Source of the DNA: an uncultured Clostridia bacterium
GTDB taxonomy: Bacteria > Bacillota > Clostridia > TANB77 > CAG-508
DNA length: 7,358 nucleotides
Direction: 5' to 3'
Assembly (NCBI GenBank): GCA_944393455.1
Contig: CALYAH010000040.1
Coordinates: 1-7,358 of the forward strand
Shown here: in pieces, positions 1 through 5,999 of the stretch
Layout of the letters: every line of letters starts with the position of its first letter
Position numbering within the stretch: position 1 is the stretch's first letter
The notes under the pieces: generated by a model
What the model saw: the letters and a program-made list of their open reading frames with translations, nothing else
The model's database searches: none
What the model was told of the DNA's origin: nothing
Position numbers and translations under genes: made by a program

Positions 1-2
1 CA

Positions 3-434
3 TTAAAGAAAATAGAAGGCAATATAGATGAAAGAAAAATAGAATATAGAGAATGTATAGAAGTAATAAATAATCTTAAGTTTAATGAAGAAAACTCACT
101 ATTTGCAGTAGAAAGAGATAAAGGATTAGAATCAATTATTGGAAATATTTATCAAAGTTTTGATGGACAAGATATTTATAAAAGTGTTGAAGAAAAGGGA
201 GCAAATTTTTTATATTTAATAGTAAAGAATCATGTATTTGCCGATGGAAATAAAAGGATTGCAGCAACATTATTTATCTATTTTTTAAATTTTTATAATA
301 TTTTATACAGAAATGGGAAACAAACAATAGACAATAATACTTTAGCAGCATTAACATTATTAATAGCTGAGTCAAATCCAAAAGAAAAAGAAGTAATTAT
401 AGATTTAGTGATGAATTTTTTGAATAATGATTGA
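3..434 (+). CDS. RhuM/Fic (death-on-curing type) protein, C-terminal part, 5' truncated
   Basis: An open frame runs from the window edge to TGA at 432-434, giving 143 residues with no start in view. It holds the Fic core: residues 77-85 read HVFADGNKR, matching the HxFxDGNxR active-site loop, in which the His is the catalytic base and the acidic residue and Asn/Arg bind Mg-ATP phosphates. The preceding ERDKG...IYQSFDGQDIY and following LAALTLLIAESNPKEKE stretches resemble the C-terminal half of RhuM-family proteins, where a RhuM domain precedes a Fic/Doc domain (recognised from memory). Fic enzymes transfer AMP or other phosphate-containing groups to target proteins, and Doc members phosphorylate EF-Tu; which reaction applies here cannot be read. 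The last Arg of the canonical HPFx(D/E)GNxRxxR motif is Ala here (KRIAA). No antitoxin-like small gene is visible downstream; any partner or RhuM domain would lie left of the window. Confidence 0.8.
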   Translation, partial: LKKIEGNIDERKIEYRECIEVINNLKFNEENSLFAVERDKGLESIIGNIYQSFDGQDIYKSVEEKGANFLYLIVKNHVFADGNKRIAATLFIYFLNFYNILYRNGKQTIDNNTLAALTLLIAESNPKEKEVIIDLVMNFLNND

Positions 435-458
435 AAAAATAATATATAAAATTGTTAA

Positions 459-487
459 AAAAGGCAGGAAATCAAATCCTGCCTTTA
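459..487. terminator. Bidirectional intrinsic terminator between the Fic gene and the spore protein gene
   Basis: GGCAGGA (463-469) pairs perfectly with TCCTGCC (477-483) around a 7-base AT-rich loop, and the stem is extended by flanking A/T pairs. It is much more GC-rich than its surroundings. On the + strand the stem is followed by a short TTTA, giving a weak tail. On the - strand it is followed by six T, a better tail. It lies about 25 bases past the Fic stop and about 80 bases past the spore protein stop, so it can end both converging transcripts. Confidence 0.8.
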
Positions 488-567
488 TGTATTTTATTTC
501 TAAAACATATAAAAACAAAAATTAACTTCCTACCTTAAGTGGAATATAATAACTAGTATTCTAGTAA

Positions 568-765
568 TTATTTCATATTTCTTTCAGCTTGTTCTATCAT
601 TTTCTTAACCATTTGTCCACCGATTTTTCCAGCATCTCTAGCTGAGATGTCACCATTGTATCCATCTTTTAAGTTAACACCAACTTCACTAGCTACTTCA
701 TATTTGAATTTATCTAAAGCAGTCATAGCTTCTGGTACTAATTTTTTGTTTGAAGAGTTTGCCAT
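568..765 (-). CDS. Alpha/beta-type small acid-soluble spore protein (SASP)
   Basis: This 65-residue protein starts MANSSNKKLVPEA and ends ERNMK. It has both family signatures: the KYEVASEVGV segment, which contains the site cut by the germination protease GPR (between Glu and the residue before Ala-Ser), and the C-terminal NLKDGYNGDIS...AGKIGGQMVKKMIEQ segment. Proteins of this family coat DNA in the dormant endospore, shift it toward an A-like form, protect it from UV and chemical damage, and are degraded at germination as an amino acid source. The start at 765 is chosen because GGAGGTG (780-774) lies 8 bases upstream; a longer in-frame reading to 834 would put that ribosome site inside the gene and adds residues unlike the family. 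Length is normal (about 60-75). It is transcribed divergently from the HAD gene. The family is normally expressed in the forespore under sigma-G, but I could not identify a convincing sigma-G promoter. Confidence 0.95.
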   Translation of the reverse strand: MANSSNKKLVPEAMTALDKFKYEVASEVGVNLKDGYNGDISARDAGKIGGQMVKKMIEQAERNMK

Positions 766-773
766 TGTTTTTT

Positions 774-780
774 CACCTCC
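774..780 (-). promoter_or_regulatory. Ribosome binding site deciding the SASP start
   Basis: GGAGGTG on the - strand sits 8 bases before the ATG at 765. It is a near-perfect Shine-Dalgarno match and excludes the upstream in-frame ATG at 834 as the main start. Confidence 0.85.
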
Positions 781-794
781 TGTAATATTACAAC

Positions 795-818
795 TAGAAA
801 AAACTTTTGCTTTTTCTA
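795..818 (-). repeat. Small inverted repeat in the likely SASP leader
   Basis: TAGAAAAA (795-802) and TTTTTCTA (811-818) are perfect 8-base reverse complements separated by 8 bases. They lie just upstream of the SASP ribosome site and could form a weak AT-rich hairpin in the mRNA leader. In sequence this A+T-rich such arms also arise by chance. Confidence 0.3.
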
Positions 819-851
819 ATACTAGGATTCGCAAAAAAAAGAAAAATAAAC

Positions 852-875
852 ATGAAATTTTTAGAAAAATTTCAT
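852..875. repeat. Perfect 11+11 bp palindrome next to the HAD promoter
   Basis: ATGAAATTTTT (852-862) is followed by AG and then by its exact reverse complement AAAAATTTCAT (865-875). The right end touches the -35 box of the promoter for the HAD gene (875-880). The position fits a repressor or activator operator; a hairpin role is less likely, because no T-tract follows and the stem has one G-C pair. It lies between two divergent genes, so it could affect either. No regulator is identifiable. Confidence 0.5.
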
Positions 876-903
876 TGCAATATAAAAAAAATATCGTTAT
901 AAT
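875..903 (+). promoter_or_regulatory. Sigma-A-type promoter for the HAD hydrolase gene
   Basis: TTGCAA (875-880, 4 of 6 to TTGACA) and TATAAT (898-903, perfect) are separated by 17 bases. Transcription would start near 910, leaving a leader of about 25 bases that contains the ribosome site at 921-926. Spacing and -10 box are ideal for the vegetative sigma factor. Confidence 0.65.
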
Positions 904-920
904 AAAGCATGATTAAAAAT

Positions 921-927
921 AGGGAGT
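921..927 (+). promoter_or_regulatory. Ribosome binding site deciding the HAD start
   Basis: AGGGAGT ends 7 bases before the ATG at 935. The in-frame GTG at 926 overlaps this site and so has no room for its own ribosome site, which makes ATG 935 the likely start. Confidence 0.7.
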
Positions 928-934
928 GAAAAAA

Positions 935-1819
935 ATGTATAAATTAATATTTGTCGATTTAGATGGCACAATGCTAAATAGTTATGGTGTTGTAACAGAA
1001 AATACAAAAAAGGTTATAAAAAAAGTAATAAATCAAGGAGCAGATGTAATAATTGCATCAGGAAGGCCAATTGATTCTATTCGTTCTATTGCAAAAGAAA
1101 TTGGTAGTGAAAATTTTTTTATTGCAGGAAATGGTGCTCTTATTTATGATATCAAGAAAGACGAAATTATATACGAAAAATATTTGACAAAACAAAAAGT
1201 TTTAGAAATTATAAAAATTTGTGAAGAAAATAGTATTAGCTATAATGTATATACAGATACAACAATACTTACTACTGCTTTAAAATATAATGTTTTATAT
1301 TATTATAAAGAAAATTTAAAAAAAGAAGAAGATAAAAAAACTAACATTAGTATTGTAAAAGATATGTATGAATATGTAAAAAATATGAAAGAAGAAAAAT
1401 TTTTAAAAATTACTGTGTGCGATAAAAATAAAGCGATTTTTAATTCAATAATTAAAAAATTAAAAGCTATTAACAACATTGAAGTTTTGGAAGTTTCGCA
1501 TATGTCAAGAAAAACTATACAACAAGGAACAGAAGAAATACCAATAGAGTATTATTATACCGAAATCTCATTGGATAATGTAGACAAATGGAATGCCATT
1601 GAATTTTTAATTAAAAAGTTAGATATAGACAAAGAAGAGGTAATGACAATAGGAGATAATATTAATGATAAAAAGATGATAGAAAATGCTGGGTTAGGAG
1701 TAGCAATGGGAGACAGTACGCCAGTGATAGCAAATGTTGCAGATGATGTTACAACAGGAAATAATGATGAAGAAGTAGCAAAAATATTACAAAAATATTA
1801 CGAGAATATTAACTTTTAA
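935..1819 (+). CDS. Cof-type HAD-superfamily hydrolase (IIB subfamily sugar-phosphate-type phosphatase)
   Basis: The 294-residue product, read from ATG 935, has all HAD phosphatase motifs in order. Motif I is FVDLDGT at residues 6-12, where Asp8 is the nucleophile and Asp10 the acid/base. Motif II is ASGR at about 41-44. The motif III lysine lies near residue 218 (KWNAI). Motif IV is GDNINDKK at about 240-247, with the Mg-binding Asp241 and Asp245. A large alpha/beta insert between motifs II and III is the C2-type cap that sets substrate choice. Length and layout match the Cof/YidA group, cytoplasmic enzymes that dephosphorylate sugar phosphates, flavin mononucleotide or similar small molecules; the substrate cannot be inferred. 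It is a single gene with its own promoter and is separated by about 108 bases from the pilus-type operon, so no functional link to it is implied. Confidence 0.9.
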   Translation: MYKLIFVDLDGTMLNSYGVVTENTKKVIKKVINQGADVIIASGRPIDSIRSIAKEIGSENFFIAGNGALIYDIKKDEIIYEKYLTKQKVLEIIKICEENSISYNVYTDTTILTTALKYNVLYYYKENLKKEEDKKTNISIVKDMYEYVKNMKEEKFLKITVCDKNKAIFNSIIKKLKAINNIEVLEVSHMSRKTIQQGTEEIPIEYYYTEISLDNVDKWNAIEFLIKKLDIDKEEVMTIGDNINDKKMIENAGLGVAMGDSTPVIANVADDVTTGNNDEEVAKILQKYYENINF

Positions 1820-1834
1820 TTACACCAAACAAAT

Positions 1835-1857
1835 CAATTGATTTTTAAAATCAATTG
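1835..1857. repeat. Perfect dyad between the HAD gene and the Tad-like operon
   Basis: CAATTGATTTT (1835-1845) and AAAATCAATTG (1847-1857) are exact reverse complements around one central T. It begins 15 bases past the HAD stop. As a terminator it is poor, since no T-run follows on either strand. It overlaps the -35 box and spacer of the best promoter candidate for the next operon, so an operator role is plausible. Confidence 0.5.
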
Positions 1858-1866
1858 AGTTAAAAT
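1838..1866 (+). promoter_or_regulatory. Candidate promoter of the Tad-like operon
   Basis: TTGATT (1838-1843, 4 of 6) and TAAAAT (1861-1866, 5 of 6) are separated by 17 bases. This would give a leader of roughly 55 bases before the gene at 1928. In DNA this A+T-rich, chance matches are common, so the call rests mainly on spacing and position. A second match (TTGTTG 1883 / TAAAAT 1904) has a short spacer and would start transcription inside the ribosome site. Confidence 0.35.
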
Positions 1867-1927
1867 AAAATAAATGAGTATTTTGTTGAAAAATATAGAA
1901 AAATAAAATTAAAGGGAGGAATTTGTC

Positions 1928-3040
1928 ATGGCAGCAAATCCAATGCAAAGAAAAGCAAGAAATTCATTCTTATTAGGAATGTTAGTAATGTTATTAATTT
2001 CAGGAATAGTAATAGCATTATTATTTATGCAATTAATGAATAAAACAAGAGAGGAACAAGAAGAACTAGCGGCAAGTGTTAATGCCTATGTTTTAAACCA
2101 AGATGTGAAATCTGGGCAAGTTATAACAACAGATATGTTAACAATCCAAACAGTAAATAGAAATTTGGTTCCAAGCAATGCAACTAGTGACCTTTCAATA
2201 ATTGAAAACTATGCATTACAAGATAAAGAAGGAAATGCGATTGTTACAAAAAACAAAACAGAAAACAATCAAACTGTTCCAGCTTTATATATAACAATAG
2301 ATAATAGAGAATATGAGGTATTACAAGAAGCAGAAACAGCTAATTATTATATAGAAAGAAATAATGAAAAAGAATATTTAGAATTAAATAGTGTACCTCT
2401 AATTGCAAAAGTAGATATGAAACAAAACACATTGATAACAACAGATTTAATAACAAAAGGTGACAACCTAGTACAAGATGACGTAAGAAAACAAGAATAC
2501 AATATGGTTGTATTACCAATGGACTTAACAACAGGAGATTATATAGATGTTAGAGTAATGTTCCCAAATGGACAAGACTTTATAGTAGTTTCTAAAAAAG
2601 AAGTTGAAATTCCAAATATTGCTGGAGTAGATTCAGAAGATACAATTTGGATTAACTTATCAGAAGATGAAATTTTACATATGAGTTGTGCAATTATAGA
2701 TGCAGCACAAGTAAGAGGTGCTAAAATTTATGCAACTAAATATACAGAAGCAGGAATGCAAACAGCAGCAACTCCAACATTCCCTGTTAATGCAGGAACA
2801 TCAGCATTACTACAAAGTGATCCAAATATACTAGAAAGTGCAATGGCAGAAATAAGAAATAGATACAATAATGGAAATAGTGCAGACCTAAGAAATAATT
2901 ATATAAATTCTCAAATAGAGCAACAAGGTGAACAAGCACAATCTAACTTAGAAACACAAATGCAAGATAGCATTACAAATTCTAAAAATTCAAGAAAAGA
3001 ATATTTAGAATCATTAATGGCACCAGCAACAACTGAATAA
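1928..3040 (+). CDS. CpaB/RcpC-like SAF-domain membrane protein of a Tad-like pilus system
   Basis: The 370-residue product has a short basic N-terminus, one hydrophobic helix at about 14-36, then an extracytoplasmic region. Residues about 52-75 (AYVLNQDVKSGQVITTDML) match the SAF fold used by CpaB/RcpC and FlgA, in which a processing or binding strand is followed by a 'G..I...ML' turn. A second related strand pattern (VPLIAKVDMKQNTLITTDLI) follows a roughly 60-residue insert. After it comes VLPMDLTTGDYIDVRVMFPNG, typical of the RcpC/CpaB core. The C-terminal 70 residues are rich in Asn, Gln and Ser and look disordered. In Gram-negative Tad systems CpaB helps assemble the outer-membrane channel; here it more likely acts in the cell envelope near the pilus base. 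GGGAGG (1914-1919) lies 8 bases before ATG. It is the first gene of the operon, 37 bases from the next. Confidence 0.75.
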   Translation: MAANPMQRKARNSFLLGMLVMLLISGIVIALLFMQLMNKTREEQEELAASVNAYVLNQDVKSGQVITTDMLTIQTVNRNLVPSNATSDLSIIENYALQDKEGNAIVTKNKTENNQTVPALYITIDNREYEVLQEAETANYYIERNNEKEYLELNSVPLIAKVDMKQNTLITTDLITKGDNLVQDDVRKQEYNMVVLPMDLTTGDYIDVRVMFPNGQDFIVVSKKEVEIPNIAGVDSEDTIWINLSEDEILHMSCAIIDAAQVRGAKIYATKYTEAGMQTAATPTFPVNAGTSALLQSDPNILESAMAEIRNRYNNGNSADLRNNYINSQIEQQGEQAQSNLETQMQDSITNSKNSRKEYLESLMAPATTE

Positions 3041-3077
3041 TGAATAAAGATTAAGAAAAAGGAGAAAAGACGGTAAG

Positions 3078-3779
3078 ATGAAAAAGATAGGGTTTATAGG
3101 ATCGTATGATAAAACAGACTTAATTTTATATGTGTCTAAAATCTTGACAATGCTTAACAAAAAAGTCTTAGTGATAGATTCAACTTTGACTCAAAAAGCA
3201 AGATATGTTGTACCAGCTATAAACCCTACGAAATCTTATATTACAGATTACGAAAATATTGATATTGCGGTAGGCTTTTCCAAAATAGGGGATATAAAAA
3301 AATACCTAGGGATGGCTGAAACACAAGAATTCGAGTATGATTTTATGATGATAGATGTTGATAATTCACAAGCTATTGAAGAATTTGGACTAAGAGAAGC
3401 AAAACTGAATTATTTTGTAACATCATTTGATAACTACTCCTTAAAAAGAGGGTTAGAGGCATTAACTGAATTGAAAGAGGTTTTAAACCTAGAAAAGATT
3501 TTATTTGCCAGTGAAATGTTAAAGGAAGAAGATGATTATTTAAACTTTCTTTCTTTAGGATATAAAATCGTATGGAGTGATAAAAGAATCTTTTTTCCAA
3601 TAGAAAATGGAGATTTAAATGTAATTCATGAAAATCAAAGACTTGCTCAAATAAAATTTAAAAGATTAAGTGTGCAGTATAAAGATAGCTTAGCAAATAT
3701 AACAGAAGAAATTGCAGATGATGATGATAAGGACATGGTAAGAAAAACAATTAAAAGCATAGAAAAAGGAGTATGGTAA
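3078..3779 (+). CDS. MinD/CpaE-like protein with a degenerate P-loop
   Basis: The 233-residue product begins KKIGFIGSYDKTDLILY, which aligns in position with the deviant Walker A of MinD/ParA ATPases (KGGxGKT). The invariant Gly before the Lys is Asp (YDKTD), so nucleotide binding is doubtful. Other parts of the fold remain: KKVLVIDS after helix 1, a Walker B-like strand DFMMIDVD at 88-95, and a following segment NYFVTSFDNYSLKRG that fits the next strand. The C-terminus has a DDDD stretch. It overlaps the next gene by one base (TAATG), implying translational coupling with an intact-P-loop relative. My inference is that the two form a pair in which this one is a regulatory or structural partner. 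In Tad systems CpaE/TadZ marks the assembly site at the cell pole. The ribosome site AAAGGAG ends 13 bases before ATG, which is rather far. Confidence 0.6.
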   Translation: MKKIGFIGSYDKTDLILYVSKILTMLNKKVLVIDSTLTQKARYVVPAINPTKSYITDYENIDIAVGFSKIGDIKKYLGMAETQEFEYDFMMIDVDNSQAIEEFGLREAKLNYFVTSFDNYSLKRGLEALTELKEVLNLEKILFASEMLKEEDDYLNFLSLGYKIVWSDKRIFFPIENGDLNVIHENQRLAQIKFKRLSVQYKDSLANITEEIADDDDKDMVRKTIKSIEKGVW

Positions 3780-4618
3780 TGTCAATTGTAACATTTTGGA
3801 ACAATGGGAGAGAACAAACAGGAAAGACAATATCTATGGTTGCTATTGCTACTTATATGGCAATTGAACATAACCGTAGAATATTAGTAATATCAACAGG
3901 ACATAAAGATGAAACATTGAATAATTGTTTTTGGAAAGAGAAAAAGCAAAAGAAGAACATGGGTATATTTGGCCCTAACACCAATATAGCTATGGAAGAT
4001 GGGATTGAAGGATTAGCAAAATTAGTAAAAAGTAGCAGAATTCAACCAGAAATGATTACTAACTACACTAAAATTGTATTTAAAGACAGATTAGAAATTC
4101 TTAAATGTTATTCTGGTGGAAGAGGACAATATGATGAACTAAGACAGGTATATCCCGAAATTATAAATGCTGCTAATAAATATTATGATTTAGTACTTGT
4201 TGATTTAGATAGACAAATAGGCGAAGAAACAGAAAATAGGATTTTAAAAGATAGTGATTTAATAGTGGCAACTATAGGCCAAAGGTTAACAAGTATAGAT
4301 AATTTTATAGAACTAAAAAAGAACAATCCAATGTTTCAAAGTTCAAGGACATTAATTTTAATTGGAAGATATGACAAATTTTCTAAATATAATATAAAAA
4401 ATATTTCAAGATACATGAAAGAAAGAAATAATGTATTGACCATACCATATAATACTTTATTTTTTGAAGCATGTGATGAGGCAAAAGTGCCAGATTTGTT
4501 TTTAAGAATAAGGCAAACAAATAATCTTGAAGACAGAAATGCTTTCTTTTTGTCTGAGGTAAAAAGGGTAACAGAAAACATAGTATATAGACTACAAGAT
4601 TCTCAAAGAAAAATGTAA
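3779..4618 (+). CDS. CpaE/TadZ-like P-loop ATPase of the MinD/ParA superfamily
   Basis: This 279-residue protein starts SIVTFWNNG and has an intact P-loop GREQTGKT at residues 10-17. In the deviant Walker A alignment the signature Lys is replaced by Arg (R-E-Q-T-G-K-T). Helix 1 is followed by RRILVIST, where most relatives have VIDxD. A Walker B/switch-like strand LVLVDLD lies at 138-144, and LILIGRYDKF near residue 195 fits the base-recognition strand. Such proteins dimerise on ATP and position pilus or partition machinery. The start at 3779 is preferred to the in-frame ATG at 3773, because GGAG (3768-3771) is 7 bases from 3779 but only 1 base from 3773; it also gives the TAATG overlap with the preceding stop. 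The stop is followed 15 bases later by the ATPase gene, whose ribosome site overlaps this stop. Confidence 0.7.
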   Translation: MSIVTFWNNGREQTGKTISMVAIATYMAIEHNRRILVISTGHKDETLNNCFWKEKKQKKNMGIFGPNTNIAMEDGIEGLAKLVKSSRIQPEMITNYTKIVFKDRLEILKCYSGGRGQYDELRQVYPEIINAANKYYDLVLVDLDRQIGEETENRILKDSDLIVATIGQRLTSIDNFIELKKNNPMFQSSRTLILIGRYDKFSKYNIKNISRYMKERNNVLTIPYNTLFFEACDEAKVPDLFLRIRQTNNLEDRNAFFLSEVKRVTENIVYRLQDSQRKM

Positions 4619-4633
4619 GGAGGGAAAATCCAA

Positions 4634-5812
4634 ATGACAATAACGAATATTCTTTTAATTCTATTAGTATTTGGTATTGCAGGGTATATCATATATTATA
4701 GTATTAAAAAGAAAAAGAACGCAGAAGTGGAAACCGCTATAAATGTCGATGATAAGACATATACCCTAGAAAAAATGACAGAATTCGTAAAAAAGAGACT
4801 AGATGAAATAACTAAAATCAACTTATATGATATTGGACTTTCAGAAGAAGAGTTGAAGAGAAGAAAGAACAAAAAATACGAATTGAAAAAAGCATTAAAA
4901 GGGTGTACATATGGAGATGTAAATGATAAGAAATATGTTAAAGAATTGATATTCGATATTCTTGAAAAAGAATATGGAGTAGATGAAATGAACATATCAA
5001 AATCAATTCCGTTCGATATACCATCACTTCTAACAGCTCAAGATAAATTCGATATTTTAATTTTTGCTTACAAAAAAGAATTTGGATATGAAGCCCTAAC
5101 AGAATTAATAAAAAAATACAATCTAGCAGAATTAAAATATGTAGAGGGAGAAGAAAAACCTTCTTATGTTATAACAGAACATGAAATAGAAGAGATATAT
5201 GAAAAAGAAAATATAGTATTAACTTTTGCAGACAAACTAAATGTAGTAGTACAAAGAATTTACCAACATTACAAAGGATTTAGTAGTATAGATGAAATAA
5301 GAGATATGAATATCGACGGTGTTTCTGGTGGTGTATCTGGATTACCAGAAAGTTTTTTAAGCCAAGTAGCACAAACAGAAAATGATTATTTAAATCAAAT
5401 AGCAGAACATAAAGTACCAAGAGCCTGTGACAGTATTTGGATTATGTTCCAAGGTAAATCTATCCGTTTAGCATTTTTATCATTTGGAACAGAAGCAGAA
5501 TTAAAAAGAGTATGTCAAAATATTTATAAATATAATAATCCAGGACAGTTATCAGATACAAATGGATATAAAATTAATGAAATGAAAGATGGTTCTCGTG
5601 TCGTTGTTGTAAGACCATCAATGTCAGAAACATGGGCATTTTTCGTAAGAAAATTCGACGTAAAGAGAGCTACACTAGAACAAATTGTACTTTATCCAGG
5701 AAAAGAAGCAGCAATAGATTTATTAAAATACTTAGTAAAAGGAGCAAGAATTATTTCTCTAACAGGAGAGCAAGGATGCCGGAAAGACAACAATGCTTAT
5801 GGCAATGATTGA
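4634..5812 (+). CDS. CpaF-like ATPase, first frame: membrane anchor, N-terminal domains and start of Walker A
   Basis: This is the literal product of the first frame, 392 residues. NILLILLVFGIAGYIIYYSI is a single membrane helix followed by KKKK, so the rest should stay in the cytoplasm. Residues about 40-200 are charged and helical and not recognised in detail. From about 205 (VVVQRIYQHYKGFSSIDEIR) through WIMFQGKSIRLAF and DGSRVVVVRPSMSETWAFFVRKF the pattern matches the N1 domain that precedes the motor in CpaF/GspE-type ATPases. KGARIISLTGEQG leads into the P-loop. From codon 383 (CGG) the frame departs from the conserved sequence; the last ten residues (RKDNNAYGND) are an out-of-frame tail. 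Without frame restoration this would be a membrane-anchored N-terminal domain with no motor. Confidence 0.75.
   Translation: MTITNILLILLVFGIAGYIIYYSIKKKKNAEVETAINVDDKTYTLEKMTEFVKKRLDEITKINLYDIGLSEEELKRRKNKKYELKKALKGCTYGDVNDKKYVKELIFDILEKEYGVDEMNISKSIPFDIPSLLTAQDKFDILIFAYKKEFGYEALTELIKKYNLAELKYVEGEEKPSYVITEHEIEEIYEKENIVLTFADKLNVVVQRIYQHYKGFSSIDEIRDMNIDGVSGGVSGLPESFLSQVAQTENDYLNQIAEHKVPRACDSIWIMFQGKSIRLAFLSFGTEAELKRVCQNIYKYNNPGQLSDTNGYKINEMKDGSRVVVVRPSMSETWAFFVRKFDVKRATLEQIVLYPGKEAAIDLLKYLVKGARIISLTGEQGCRKDNNAYGND
5777..5786 (+). other. Frameshift site 1, inside Walker A
   Basis: The zero frame reads TGC CGG AAA G; the conserved protein needs TGC GGA AAG (C-G-K) or TCC GGA AAG (S-G-K). One extra base in TGCCGG therefore moves the frame by +1. 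There is no homopolymer longer than three bases at the site and no tandem repeat. Confidence 0.9.
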
Positions 5813-5999
5813 AAATATATACGAAACAATGAACCTTCGTATTACAGAAACAGCCTTCGAGTTACACTTAAGAAAAATTTATCCAACAAGAAACATCTTA
5901 TCTATGAGAGAAACAGAAACAATTTCTGGACAAGACTGTTTGGACGTTCAGAAAAAAACTGACGGTTCTGTTAATATAATCCGGAGAGGTTGCAACTGA
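5781..5999 (+). CDS. CpaF-like ATPase, middle frame: from Walker A lysine to just before Walker B
   Basis: In this frame GKTTMLMAMIENIYETMN continues the P-loop directly, followed by helix and strand segments up to LDVQKKTDGSVNII, the lead-in to Walker B. It holds the residues between the two nucleotide motifs and then runs into TGA (5997-5999) after five off-frame residues (RRGCN). An ATG at 5793 opens the frame but has no ribosome site, and a protein starting there would lack the P-loop lysine, so I do not read it as a separate gene. The useful coding part is 5781-5981, 67 codons. Confidence 0.7.
   Translation, partial: GKTTMLMAMIENIYETMNLRITETAFELHLRKIYPTRNILSMRETETISGQDCLDVQKKTDGSVNIIRRGCN
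5979..5988 (+). other. Frameshift site 2, inside Walker B
   Basis: The incoming frame reads ATC CGG AGA G and meets a stop at 5997; the conserved protein needs ATC GGA GAG (I-G-E). One extra C in CCGG explains it. The context CCGGARAG is shared with site 1. Confidence 0.9.

Noticed and set aside
551..566. ACTAG-TATT-CTAGT hairpin just past the SASP stop
   Set aside because: It has only 5 base pairs, A+T-rich and without a T-run; the real terminator is the GC-rich stem at 459-487.
766..834. Upstream extension of the SASP frame to ATG 834
   Set aside because: The strong ribosome site (774-780) lies inside the extension and the added residues do not resemble the family.
781..900. Sigma-G promoter for the SASP gene on the - strand
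   Set aside because: A forespore promoter is expected from the family, but no pair of boxes with good match and spacing could be identified by eye.
647..916. 89-codon + strand open frame across the spore protein gene
   Set aside because: It is the antisense shadow of a clear SASP gene, has no ribosome site, and its end overlaps the palindrome and HAD promoter.
926..934. GTG start for the HAD gene three codons upstream
   Set aside because: The GTG overlaps the Shine-Dalgarno sequence itself; ATG 935 is properly spaced.
5779..5984. Phase variation by slipped-strand mispairing in the ATPase
   Set aside because: Neither break lies in a homopolymer or short tandem repeat, so ordinary slippage does not explain them.
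5780..5985. Intron or intein between the two breaks
   Set aside because: The intervening 200 bases encode conserved motor sequence in a third frame, so nothing extra has been inserted; only one base is surplus at each site.
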